From Methylosinus trichosporium OB3b (GTDB lineage: Bacteria > Pseudomonadota > Alphaproteobacteria > Rhizobiales > Beijerinckiaceae): a stretch of 64,000 nucleotides of DNA. Both the position numbers and the translations under genes were made by a program. The DNA is taken from the NCBI RefSeq assembly GCF_002752655.1, contig NZ_CP023740.1:62001-126000 (forward strand). The letters are read 5' to 3'. This document shows, piece by piece, positions 8,375-17,744 of the stretch. The notes beneath the pieces were generated by a model. The model searched no databases and was not told where the DNA came from. It was given only the letters and a program-made list of their open reading frames with translations. Each line of letters opens with the position of its first letter. Position 1 is the stretch's first letter.

Positions 8375-8832
8375 GCGGCTTCCTTCTCGACACCAACGTC
8401 GTTTCCATGTTGGCGCCGTCGAGGGCGAAAGCGTCAGCCGATTTTCTCGACTGGTTGGATCGCATGGACGGCGACGGCCGGTTATTCCTGTCGGTTGTCT
8501 CCATCCATGAAATCGAGAAGGGAATTGCACTTCTCGATCACAAGGGGGCAACGGCGAAGGCCGCGAGCCTGAAAGTATGGCTCAGTGGCCTTGTCTCCAC
8601 ATACGATGACAAGATCATTGGCTTCGACGCGCAGGCTGCCGCGATCGGTGGGCGATTGGAAGCGAAGGCGCTCACGGCCGGCCATGATCCTGGCATGGCC
8701 GATGCCGTGATCGCCGGCATCGCAGCGGCGCATGAACTCATCGTTGTCACCCGCAACACGAAGCATTTCCTGCCATTCGGTATCGCCGTGTTGTCGCCGA
8801 ACGAGGCAACTGCCCAAGGAGACCCGGCATGA
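8371..8832 (+). CDS. PIN-domain toxin (VapC/FitB type)
   Basis: 153 residues, starting at TTG by overlap with the antitoxin stop. It is a PIN-domain ribonuclease: first acidic residue in GFLLDTNVVS, Glu in SVVSIHEIEKG, Asp in GMADAVIAG, and the late TRNTKHF motif where the last acidic/Asn residues sit. All key positions are present, so it should be active. It is neutralised by the preceding antitoxin. The stop overlaps the start of the recombinase (ATGA at 8829), an unusually close link between a TA pair and a recombinase. Confidence 0.9.
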   Translation: MSGFLLDTNVVSMLAPSRAKASADFLDWLDRMDGDGRLFLSVVSIHEIEKGIALLDHKGATAKAASLKVWLSGLVSTYDDKIIGFDAQAAAIGGRLEAKALTAGHDPGMADAVIAGIAAAHELIVVTRNTKHFLPFGIAVLSPNEATAQGDPA

Positions 8833-10464
8833 GCGCTGCCTCTTCCACGATCCCCCTGCGCGCCGCCCTTTACCTGCGCGTCTCGACGGCGCGGCAGGCC
8901 AAGCATGACGTGTCCATCCCCGATCAGAAGCGCCAAGGCGAAGCCTATTGCGAGGCGCGCGGCCTGCAACTGGTCGAGACCTATGTGGAGCCCGGCGCGT
9001 CGGCGACTAATGACCGCCGGCCAGAGTTTCAGCGCATGATCGAAGCGGGCACGTCCAAGCCCGCGCCGTTCGATGTCGTCGTGGTTCACAGCTTCTCGCG
9101 CTTCTTCCGCGACGCCTTCGATATGGAGTTCTACGTCCGCAAGCTGGCGAAGAACGGCGTGAAGCTGCTGTCGATCACCCAGGAGATCGGTCGACGATCC
9201 GGTGCATCAGATGATGCGGCAGATCATGGCGCTGTTCGACGAATACCAGTCGAAGGAAAACGCCAAGCACGTCATGCGGGCCTTGAAGGAGAACGCCCGT
9301 CAAGGCTTCTGGAACGGCTCGCTTCCTCCTATCGGCTACCGTGTCGTCGCGGCCGAGCAGCGCGGGGCCAAGACCAAGAAAAAGCTGGAGATCGACCCGC
9401 TCCACGCCGACACGGTGCGGCTGATCTATCGCCTCGCGTTGGAAGGCGACGGCACGACCGGCCAGATGGGCGTCAAGAACATCGTCAGCTACCTCAACAG
9501 CCGCCGCATCTTCACCCGCGACGGCGGGCGCTGGGGCATCGGTCAGGTTCACCGTATCCTGACCCGCCGCACCTATATGGGCGAGCACGAGTTCAACAAG
9601 CGCAGCAAGACCAAGAAACTGAAGCCGCTCAGCGAGATCGTCACGGTTCCGGTCCCGCCGATCATCGACCGCGAGACGCTCGACACCGTGCAGGCGTTGC
9701 TCAAGGCCCGTAACCCCAAGGTCATGCCATCCGCCGTCATCAGCGGCCCGACCATGCTCACCGGCCTGATCCATTGCGGCAAGTGCGGTGGGGCGATGAC
9801 CATCCGCACCGGCAAGGGCGGGTGCTATCGCTATTACGCCTGCTCCATGAAGGCACGGCAGGGGCCGACCGCCTGCACCGGCATGGCCGTGCCGATGGGC
9901 AAGCTGGACGATCTTGTCGCCAGCCATCTGGAAAGCCAGCTGCTCCAGCCCGAGCGGCTTGAAACCATCCTCGCAAGCGTTCTCGACCGTAGGCAGGAGC
10001 AATCCGAACGCCGCCGCGAGCACATCGCCGAACTGAACAAACGCGCCGCCGAATCGGAACTACGGCTCAAGCGCCTCTACGACGCCATCGAGGCGGGCGT
10101 CGCCGACATCGACGACCCGGCGCTCAAGGACCGCATTGACGGCCTGAAGGCCATCCGCGATCAGGCCAAGGCCGATGCCGAACGCGCCCAAGCCATGCTT
10201 GATAATTCCGGCGCTAGGGCCATTACGCCGCAGATGGTCCGCACCTTCGCCAAGACCGCGCGCCAGCGCATCCGCCTCGAAGGCGGCGGCTACCGCCGCG
10301 ACCACCTCCGCGCGCTCGCCCAGCGCGTCGAGGTCGCGGACGGCGAGGTTCGGATCATGGGATCGAAGACCCGGCTGCTTCAGGCGCTCACCGCGAAAAA
10401 CGGCGTAAACTCAGTGCCCACTCAGGGACTGAAGTGGCGGGTCATACGGGATTCAAACGCCTAG
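8829..10464 (+). pseudogene. Large serine recombinase with a one-base frameshift
   Basis: Large serine recombinase in two frames. Frame one (8829 onward) has the resolvase catalytic domain: ALYLRVSTARQ with the nucleophile Ser, then FDVVVVHSFSRFFRD. Near 9190 the expected EIGDDP is read as EIGRRSG because one extra base is present. The second frame then continues MMRQIMALFDEYQSKENAKH to the end, with the recombinase domain, a zinc ribbon (HCGKCGG, then CSMKARQGPTAC) and a C-terminal coiled coil. Joined, the protein would be about 545 residues, normal for the family. It is either recently inactivated or a sequencing error. Confidence 0.85.
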
Positions 10465-10674
10465 GTCGCGGCGATCCGCCGCGAACGTTCACGAATTCCA
10501 GGGAAAGCGGACCCTGGGGCCGTCCGCGACGAATGGCCGGTCCTTTCCGACGGCGAAGGAGGAACTGTGACCCAAAGCCGTCATTCTGATCCGAGACAAA
10601 TTTCGTTCTTGCAAAAGCTCTACCTTTAGCAATACTGTCTATGTTCGGCTAAGACGCCATCGACGGAGGCCGGT

Positions 10675-10974
10675 ATGGTCAGAATACTTAACGTGATGGA
10701 TGATCTCTCAAATTTTAAGTCGCTTGGGGACGGCAAATATGAATCAGGTTATTGGGTGGCTCCTGATCTTAACTGCTCTATAATTCGACTATTCAGAAGG
10801 GTTGGCGTTTCATTCCTTGGTAGAAAGATTCTTGCCGAACGAATAGAGGATTTTGAGGATGAAAAAGGCTCAAGAAAGGTAAAGATTTTCATTTTTAAAG
10901 ATGACAAATCCCAACACGGAAAGTCTCGACCGCCTCGCTTCAGACCGAACGGATGTGTTTATAGCGACGAATAG
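10675..10974 (+). CDS. Hypothetical protein, AT-rich
   Basis: 99 residues, preceded by a good ribosome binding site (GGAGG about 7 bases before the ATG). Composition is clearly more AT-rich than the surroundings (LNCSIIRLFRRVG, KVKIFIFKDDKSQHGK), a sign of foreign origin. No motif recognised. It sits between a recombinase and a resolvase remnant, so it is probably cargo of a mobile element. Confidence 0.5.
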   Translation: MVRILNVMDDLSNFKSLGDGKYESGYWVAPDLNCSIIRLFRRVGVSFLGRKILAERIEDFEDEKGSRKVKIFIFKDDKSQHGKSRPPRFRPNGCVYSDE

Positions 10975-11450
10975 AAAATTTTGGGCGCCAGCCTTGTAAT
11001 CCTGCTCCCTGACACGAGATCGGTTTGCGTCGCCGTGCCTTTGGCGAGGGGCGCAAGCGCCTCCTTTCGCTGATGGCGATTGAGGGCAGGGGGCCGCCCC
11101 ATGTGAACGCCTTGCGCCTTGGCGCGGCTGCGGCCCTCGCCGGTGCGGGCGCGGATTAGCTCGCGCTCGAACTCAGCGTGCCCGCCGAGAACGGCCAACA
11201 TCAATTTGCCGTGCAGTGTCGTGATGTCGGACCATGTGTCCGCGAGCGAGCGGAAGCCCGCTTCGGCTTTCGCAATGGAGTCGAGCGTGTTGAGAAGATC
11301 GGCGTCGAGCGGGCGAGGCGGTCGCATCACCAGCAACACGTCGCCCTTGCCAGCGGCGAGGGCGCGGTGGAGCTGGGCGGGCCGGAGCCAAGTCAAATTC
11401 GCGGTCGAGCCTTTCTTGCGAACGTCCGCTCCTGGCGCCTTCCGGCCGCA
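10959..11450 (-). pseudogene. Tn3-type resolvase/invertase, decayed
   Basis: The minus frame encodes the second half of a serine resolvase: GDVLLVMRPPRPLDADLLNT (normally VTRLDRLARST), then AGFRSLADTW, GKLMLAVLGGHAEFERELIR, ARTGEGRSRAKAQGVHMGRP and a recognisable but altered HTH (LVSGSRITRL). The catalytic Ser region is missing: upstream of about 11400 the similarity only persists weakly and without a start. The motif substitutions and the loss of the N-terminus mark it as non-functional. Confidence 0.7.
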
Positions 11451-11584
11451 GCCACGAGGCTCGCGGGTTTTTTCCGAAGCGACCGAGCCGGCCTCGACAC
11501 ACTTGGGAGTAACGCTCCGATCGGCTATTCTCTCCGCACAGTTTCGTTTCAGCCTATTCGTCGCCCAAGGCGCAAGGTGATTTT

Positions 11585-12994
11585 GTGGCGCTCACTCTCA
11601 CTCGCATCGAGGCGCTCGCGCCGGACCAGGCTTCGCTCGCTGCGGCGCGCAAGCTCCTGAAACCCTCGAGCTGGCCGACTTTGGCGAGCGACGAGCAGGG
11701 GCTCGTTTGGGGCGAGGCGCAGGGGTTCGGCTCGGCGCCCTATCGCGTCATCGTCTGCGAAACCGACGCCGGCTATAAATGCACCTGCCCCAGCCGAAAA
11801 TTTCCCTGCAAGCATTCGCTCGCGCTGATGTGGCTGCGCGTCGAGGGACAGGCGAGTTTTGCGCAAGGCGAGGCTCCGCAATGGGTGCGCGACTGGACGG
11901 CGCGTCGACGCGGCCCCTCCGCCGAGTCCGCCGAGCAGCCCCCGCGCGAGACCTCGATCGCGAAGGCGATCCTCGATGAAAACGCGACCGCGGAGACGGC
12001 CCCGGAGGCGGAGGCCCGCGCCGCCGCTCTGCGCGAGAAAAACCGCAAAGCGCGCGAGGCGGGCGTGCTAGCGGGTCTGGACGAGCTCGATGTCTGGCTG
12101 AAGGATCAGATCGAGCGCGGCCTCGCCGTCTTCGTCGTCGATGCGGCTTCGTCCTGCCGCAAGATGGCGGAGCGCCTCGTCGACGCCAAGGCCCCCGGCC
12201 TCGCGACGCGCCTCGACAGCCTACCGGCGCGGCTCTTCGGACTCGGCGAGGCGCTGCGTCCGCAGGCGGCCGCCGAGGAGCTCGGACTGCTTCATCTGAT
12301 CGCGGAAGCCTATCGTCGGCAGGCGACGCTCGACGCGCCGCTTCGCGACGACGTGCGCCAGATGATCGGCTGGACGCAGACGCGCGAGGCCTTGCTCGCC
12401 GATTCCGGCGCGCTGCGGGTCTCGGGTCGTTGGCGCGTGTTCCTGACGCGAGCCATCGTCCAGCCGGATCGGCTGAGGCGGGTCGAGACTTGGCTCCTGC
12501 GCGAGCGCGACGCGCAAGGGCCGCGCTTTGCGTTGCTGCTCGATTTCGTGCCGCTGTCCGGCGGCGGCAACGTTTTCGGCTATTCGACTGGAGACGGGTT
12601 CGAGGCCGAGCTTGTCTTTTACGGCTCTCCCGTGCCGTTGCGAGCGCTGGTCGCGCGCCAGATCGGGCCTTCGGCGCAGAGCTCCGCGGCGCCTCTCCCC
12701 CAGCAGTCGCTCGGGCGCGCCTTCGAGACCTATCGCAGCGCGCTCGCCGCGCGGCCCTGGCTCGATATCTGGCCGATGGCCTTCCACGGCGCGCGCGTCC
12801 GACGCGCCGCCTCCGGGACCTTTCTCGTCGACGAGACGGACGCAGGCTTCGCTCTGCCGCTCGCTTCGGAGCAGGACGCCGCCGCGCCCGGCCTCGCCAT
12901 GGCGTCGCGACTCGACGGCGTCGGCCTCTGGGATGGACGCGTATTTCTCCTCGCCGAAGCGAGTTCCGATCTCGGCCGATGGACGCAGGCATGA
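11585..12994 (+). CDS. SWIM zinc-finger protein
   Basis: 469 residues. The SWIM zinc finger (CxCxnCxH) is complete: Cys66, Cys68, Cys75 and His77 in YKCTCPSRKFPCKHSLAL. The rest is a large helical region with no enzyme motif, including an Ala/Glu/Arg-rich stretch around 120-155. It is the first gene of a five-gene block in which each gene overlaps or nearly touches the next. Its stop overlaps the DUF5691 start as ATGA. SWIM domains bind DNA or protein partners. Here the protein may recognise the substrate of the downstream MoxR/VWA machine (inference). Confidence 0.85.
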   Translation: MALTLTRIEALAPDQASLAAARKLLKPSSWPTLASDEQGLVWGEAQGFGSAPYRVIVCETDAGYKCTCPSRKFPCKHSLALMWLRVEGQASFAQGEAPQWVRDWTARRRGPSAESAEQPPRETSIAKAILDENATAETAPEAEARAAALREKNRKAREAGVLAGLDELDVWLKDQIERGLAVFVVDAASSCRKMAERLVDAKAPGLATRLDSLPARLFGLGEALRPQAAAEELGLLHLIAEAYRRQATLDAPLRDDVRQMIGWTQTREALLADSGALRVSGRWRVFLTRAIVQPDRLRRVETWLLRERDAQGPRFALLLDFVPLSGGGNVFGYSTGDGFEAELVFYGSPVPLRALVARQIGPSAQSSAAPLPQQSLGRAFETYRSALAARPWLDIWPMAFHGARVRRAASGTFLVDETDAGFALPLASEQDAAAPGLAMASRLDGVGLWDGRVFLLAEASSDLGRWTQA

Positions 12995-14421
12995 GGCGCG
13001 CGGCCGTCTCCTCTCTCCTGCCCGGCTTCGTCGTCGGGACGTCGCGACGCGCGCTCGATTATTCGCGCCTCGCCGTTCCGCCCGCCGATCCGAAGGCCGA
13101 TCTGAAAGCTCTGGCGCTGCTCGCGACGGCGTTGCGCTTCGCGCCGCCGCCCGCGCCGGAAACCTATTTCGCGGTCAGTCCGCGCGACTCCGGGCGGCGC
13201 CTCGTGACGCAAGAACAGCGCGCGCTCATGCTTCGTCTCTTCGCCTCCGGGAAGCCCGCGCTCGCGCCACAGGACGATCTCGCTTTCGCTGTCGCGCTCG
13301 CCATGGAGCGGGCGCGAGTCGCGCCGCATCCATTCGATTTTCACCGCTTGGAGCCCTTCCTGCGCGCGCATGCGGAACGGTTCGGCGCCGACGCGCTGGC
13401 CTTCATCGAGCGCGACAAGGCGATCGAGGAACGGCGCAGCTATTTCGACGCGGAATTCATCGTCGACGACAATTGGATCGACGCCACGCCCGCCCGCCGC
13501 GGCGATTTTCTCGAGCGGCGCCGGCTGAGCGATGCGCCCCGCGCGCGGGAGTTGGCGGAGGCCGTTTGGTCCGGCGAGTCCGCCGACATGCGCTTTCGTC
13601 TGCTGAAAGCCTTTCGTGTCGGGCTCTGCGTCGAGGACCGCGCATTTTTGGAAGGGCTCGCCAAGGATCGCGCGCCCAAGGTGCGCGACCTCGCCGCGCG
13701 CCTTCTCGGCAAGCTCGCCGGCGCCGATCCGATGCTGGCGGAGGCGATGAAACGCATTCGCGTCGGCAGCCGGGGCCTGCTGCGCAAACGCCTCGCGCTG
13801 ACGATGGAGCTGCCGGCGACCGTGGCAAAGAATAATTGGCGTCAATGGGTGCGCGAGACATTCTCCGAGATCGAGATCGCCGATTTCGTCTCGGCGCTCG
13901 GCGCGACAGAAGAGGAAGCGATCGAGGCGGCGAAGGGCGATGCGCCGCTCCTCGGCGCAATGCTGCTGATGACGCTCCGTGCTCGCCGCTTCGATCTCTT
14001 CCGCAAGGTCGCGCCCCTCGGCGCCGATCCGCTCTGGCTGCTGATCGAGGATTTCTTCGCCGACAGCCTCGATCTTCCGCCGGACGATCGGCAGTCCTTC
14101 GCCGCCGCCATTTTGCAGGCGGAGGCGCCCGACGCTCGCGGCGGTGGAGTGCTGGCGCAAGCGATGAGCCGTCTGCTGCGCATTCTCGAAGCCCCGCTCG
14201 CCGCGCCGACCTTCGACCATCTCTTTCAGTTGGTGGCGAAAGCCGATGCGCAAGCCGTCGAAGCGGCGGCCCAGCCCCGCCTCGTCGCCCTGGCGCCCGC
14301 CGAATTCCACCCGCGCCTGCGCTCGCGTCTCGAGGCCAACGCCTCGGATGAGGCCGCGCAAAGCCTCGTCGCGCTCGATCTTCTCGACAGTCTCGAAAGC
14401 ATTTCGACCCATGGCCAATAA
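12991..14421 (+). CDS. DUF5691 family protein
   Basis: 476 residues; ATG chosen at 12991 because it overlaps the SWIM stop (ATGA). All-helical, repeat-like protein with an early LPGFVVGTSR segment, YFDAEFIVDDNW in the middle, and HEAT-like stretches around residues 200-270 (DRAPKVRDLAARLLGKLAG). This family occurs almost only beside SWIM, MoxR and VWA genes. No catalytic motif is visible. Probably a scaffold or adaptor of the complex. The end overlaps the MoxR gene by 11 bases. Confidence 0.8.
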   Translation: MRRAAVSSLLPGFVVGTSRRALDYSRLAVPPADPKADLKALALLATALRFAPPPAPETYFAVSPRDSGRRLVTQEQRALMLRLFASGKPALAPQDDLAFAVALAMERARVAPHPFDFHRLEPFLRAHAERFGADALAFIERDKAIEERRSYFDAEFIVDDNWIDATPARRGDFLERRRLSDAPRARELAEAVWSGESADMRFRLLKAFRVGLCVEDRAFLEGLAKDRAPKVRDLAARLLGKLAGADPMLAEAMKRIRVGSRGLLRKRLALTMELPATVAKNNWRQWVRETFSEIEIADFVSALGATEEEAIEAAKGDAPLLGAMLLMTLRARRFDLFRKVAPLGADPLWLLIEDFFADSLDLPPDDRQSFAAAILQAEAPDARGGGVLAQAMSRLLRILEAPLAAPTFDHLFQLVAKADAQAVEAAAQPRLVALAPAEFHPRLRSRLEANASDEAAQSLVALDLLDSLESISTHGQ

Positions 14422-15505
14422 TATGAATGAACTGAAATTGCGCCGGCCCGCAGAAGATATTTTCGTGCAGGAGCTCGACGCGCTGCGGCGCGGCGACGAC
14501 CGGCCTCGGCCCGAGAATTGGCTGATGTCGCCGCAGGCGGCGGTCACTTATCTCATCGGCGGAAAGGCCAAGGACGGAACACCGATCTCCGCCAAATATG
14601 TCGGCAATCGGCGCCTCGTCGAGACGGCGGTCGCGACGCTGGCGACGGATCGCGCGCTGCTGCTGCTCGGCCTGCCGGGCACGGCGAAATCATGGGTGTC
14701 GGAACATCTCGCGGCGGCCGTCTCCGGCACGTCGAAGCGGCTCATTCAATGCACCGCCGGCACGGACGAGAATCAAATCCGCTATGGCTGGAACTACGCC
14801 ATGCTGCTCGCGCATGGTCCATCCATGGACGCGCTCGTCAAGACGCCGCTGACGCGCGCCATGGAGGATGGAAGCATCCTTCGGCTCGAGGAGCTGACCC
14901 GCATGGGCTCCGACACGCAGGACACGCTCATCACCGTGCTGTCGGAAAAGACGCTGCCGATCCCCGAGCTCGACACGGCCATAGACGCGCGGCGCGGCTT
15001 CAATGTCATCGCGACGGCCAATAATCGCGACAAGGGCGTCAATGAATTGTCCTCCGCGTTGAAGCGGCGCTTCAATGTCGTCGTGCTGCCGTCGCCGGCG
15101 ACGATCGAGGAAGAGACCGGAATCGTCGTCAAGCGCGTGCGCGAGACCGTCACAGGACTCGGCCTGCCGCCGATCAAATCGCCGGATGCGGAGCTCATGC
15201 GCATCGTCACTCTGTTTCGGGAATTGCGCGACGGCAAGACGCTGAACGGCAAGATCAAGCTGAAGACGCCCTCTGGCTCGCTCTCCACGGCGGAGGCGAT
15301 CTCCGTCGGCGTCGGCGCCTGGGCCGAGGCGGCGCATTTCGGCGAGGGCGCGATGGCGGCCGAGCACATGGCCGCCAATCTCGTCGGCGCCGTAGTCAAG
15401 GACCCGGTGCAGGACATGGTCGCGCTTCAAGAATATCTCGAGAATGTGATGCGCTCCCGCGAGGGATGGGACGATCTCTATGGCGCGATCCGCGACGTGA
15501 TCTGA
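14411..15505 (+). CDS. MoxR-family AAA+ ATPase
   Basis: 364 residues from ATG 14411 (an alternative ATG lies at 14423). Walker A is GLPGTAKS at residues 87-94. Walker B is degenerate but acidic (SILRLEELTRM). The sensor-1 Asn is in VIATANNRD and the arginine-finger region is ELSSALKRRFN. MoxR ATPases act as hexamers that remodel partner proteins, typically with a VWA-domain protein that bridges to metal-bound or target proteins. That partner is encoded two genes downstream. Strongly coupled to its neighbours by overlap and a 4-bp gap. Confidence 0.9.
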   Translation: MANNMNELKLRRPAEDIFVQELDALRRGDDRPRPENWLMSPQAAVTYLIGGKAKDGTPISAKYVGNRRLVETAVATLATDRALLLLGLPGTAKSWVSEHLAAAVSGTSKRLIQCTAGTDENQIRYGWNYAMLLAHGPSMDALVKTPLTRAMEDGSILRLEELTRMGSDTQDTLITVLSEKTLPIPELDTAIDARRGFNVIATANNRDKGVNELSSALKRRFNVVVLPSPATIEEETGIVVKRVRETVTGLGLPPIKSPDAELMRIVTLFRELRDGKTLNGKIKLKTPSGSLSTAEAISVGVGAWAEAAHFGEGAMAAEHMAANLVGAVVKDPVQDMVALQEYLENVMRSREGWDDLYGAIRDVI

Positions 15506-15509
15506 CGCG

Positions 15510-17744
15510 ATGGACTCCCATCTCCATCTTCTCGGCGTGCGCCATCACGGGCCGGGCTCGGCGGCGCTGCTCGTCGCCGCGCTCGACAGGCTCGACCCCG
15601 CCGTCGTGCTGATCGAGGGCGCGCCGGAAGGCGAAGCGCTCGCGCCGCATGTCCGCGGCGACGGGTTGAAGCCGCCGGTCGCCATGCTGTTCTACGCGCC
15701 GGGCGAGGCCAAGCGCGCGGTCTTCGCGCCCTTCGCGGAATTCTCGCCCGAATGGCAAGCCATGCGCTGGGCGCTCGCGCGCGGCCGTCCTCTGCGCTTC
15801 ATCGATTGGCCGGCGAGCGTCTCTCTCGCCTTCACGCAGAAGGACGAGGATGCGGAGGCGCAGCGCTCCGACCCGCTCGACCTTCTGGCCGAAGCGGCCG
15901 GCGTCGCCAATGGCGAAGCGCTGTGGAATACGCTCGTCGAGGAGAGCGGCGGCGCGAGCGATCCAGTCGCCGCTTTCGCCGCCATCGGCGAAGCCATGAC
16001 CGAGGCGCGCCGCCATGCCGAGGAGAGCGGCGCGCCCGCCGCCCGTCGCGACGCGATCCGCGAAGCCTTCATGCGTCTCTCCATCCGGAAGGCGCTTCAG
16101 GATTTCGGCGGCGCCGTGGTCGCGATCGTCGGCGCCTGGCACATCGACGGCCTCCGCGCGAAAGTTTCGCCCACGGTCGACAAAGCGACGATCAAAGGCC
16201 TCGCGAAAGTGAAGGTCGAAGCGACCTGGGCGCCCTGGACCGACAGCCGTCTCGCCTTTGCCTCCGGCTATGGCGCCGGCGTCGTCTCGCCCGGCTGGTT
16301 CCGACATCTCTGGCGCGCCTATCGCGAAGAGACGTTCGAGCCCCTATCCTTCGCGGCCGGCTGGCAGGCGCGCACGGCGACCCTGCTCCGAGCGGAGGGC
16401 TTCGCCGCCTCGCCCGCCGCCGCCATAGAGGCCGCGCGGCTCACACTGTCGCTCTGCGGATTGCGCGATCTCGCGACGCCCGGCCTCGACGAGATGCGCG
16501 ATGGCGCGCTGGCCGCGCTCTGCAATGGCGATCCTGTGCCGCTGCGCGTCGTCGAGCGGCGGCTCTATATCGGCGAGACAATCGGCGAGATTTCCGGCGA
16601 CGCGCCGCAGAGCCCGCTCGCGCGTGATCTCGCGCTCTGGCAGAAGCGCGTGAGGCTGGAGCCGAAGGATATCGAGAGCGACATACGTCTCGATCTGCGC
16701 ACCGAGGCGGGTCTCGCGAAATCGACGCTGCTGCATCGGCTGCTTCTGCTCGGCGTCTCCTGGGGGACGCTCATCGAGGCGGACGCCGGCCGCGGCACGT
16801 TTCGCGAAATCTGGCGCCTCTCCTGGCGTCCGGAATTTTCGGTCGCGCTCGCCGAGGCGCTGATCTACGGCGTCACGATCGAGGAGGCCGCCGGCAATAT
16901 CATCCGCGACCGCGCCGCGCATTGCGCGCGCGTCATGGACATGGCCAAGATCGTCCGCGCGAGCCTCGTCGCCGATCTTCCCGACGCCGCCGGAGCGGCG
17001 ATCTCAGCGCTCCAGGCGCTCGCCGTCGACGCCAGCGATCTCACCGATCTGATGCTCGCCATAGCGCCGCTCGCGAGCGCGCTGCGCTATGGCGTCGCAC
17101 GGCGGCTCCCCGAGGAGGCGCTGCGCGCGCTGGTGCATGCGCTCGCGGTGGAGGTCAATGCGGGCGTGCGCATCGGCTCGCGTCAACTCGCCGCCGATGT
17201 CGCCGCGGCGCGCGTTGCAGCCATGCGCGGCTTCGACGAGGCGCTGGCGATCTTCGACGCGCCCGATCTCGTCGCCGGCTGGCGCAAGGCGCTGACGCTC
17301 ATCGTCGAGGACGAGCAGAGCGCGCCGGCGGCGGCGGGCTTCGCGCTTCGGCGCCTCCTCGATCTCGGCCTCTGGACCGCGGAGGCAGCCGCCGCGGCTT
17401 TCGTGCGCCGCATGTCCGCCGCGCCGCTGGAGGCTGGCGCCTTCCTCGAGCATTTCGTCGCCGGCGGCGCGGAAATTCTGCTTCAGGACGCGGCGCTGCT
17501 CGCGCTCGTGGACGCTTTCATCGTCGATCTCGACGACGATTCCTTTCTCGCCGCGCTTCCCTTGCTGCGACGCGCCTTCTCGGGCTTCGACAGCACGGCG
17601 CGCATCCGGCTTATCGATGGCGTCGCGCAAGGGCGGCGCACGCTCTCGCACGCGCCCGCGCCAGAACCCGAGGAGGATGATCCGGCCTTTGCGGCCGCGC
17701 TTCCTTTGCTGCTGCGCATTCTCGGACTCGAGGCCGCGTCATGA
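15510..17744 (+). CDS. DUF5682 family protein
   Basis: 744 residues. The N-terminal region looks like a TraB/ChaN-type fold: HLHLLGVRHHGPGSAALL with a His pair near the start, VVLIEGAPEGEAL, and a later VVAIVGAWHIDGL carrying another His. These features suggest a metal-binding hydrolase-like core, but the activity is unknown. The rest is helical. The family is regularly found with MoxR and VWA genes. It starts 4 bp after the MoxR stop and overlaps the VWA gene (ATGA). The EGAP and His motifs are intact. Confidence 0.8.
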   Translation: MDSHLHLLGVRHHGPGSAALLVAALDRLDPAVVLIEGAPEGEALAPHVRGDGLKPPVAMLFYAPGEAKRAVFAPFAEFSPEWQAMRWALARGRPLRFIDWPASVSLAFTQKDEDAEAQRSDPLDLLAEAAGVANGEALWNTLVEESGGASDPVAAFAAIGEAMTEARRHAEESGAPAARRDAIREAFMRLSIRKALQDFGGAVVAIVGAWHIDGLRAKVSPTVDKATIKGLAKVKVEATWAPWTDSRLAFASGYGAGVVSPGWFRHLWRAYREETFEPLSFAAGWQARTATLLRAEGFAASPAAAIEAARLTLSLCGLRDLATPGLDEMRDGALAALCNGDPVPLRVVERRLYIGETIGEISGDAPQSPLARDLALWQKRVRLEPKDIESDIRLDLRTEAGLAKSTLLHRLLLLGVSWGTLIEADAGRGTFREIWRLSWRPEFSVALAEALIYGVTIEEAAGNIIRDRAAHCARVMDMAKIVRASLVADLPDAAGAAISALQALAVDASDLTDLMLAIAPLASALRYGVARRLPEEALRALVHALAVEVNAGVRIGSRQLAADVAAARVAAMRGFDEALAIFDAPDLVAGWRKALTLIVEDEQSAPAAAGFALRRLLDLGLWTAEAAAAAFVRRMSAAPLEAGAFLEHFVAGGAEILLQDAALLALVDAFIVDLDDDSFLAALPLLRRAFSGFDSTARIRLIDGVAQGRRTLSHAPAPEPEEDDPAFAAALPLLLRILGLEAAS

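Noticed and set aside
12730..14547. Minus-strand frame of about 605 codons opposite the DUF5691 gene
   Set aside because: Antisense artefact; the plus strand fits an operon with ATGA overlaps.
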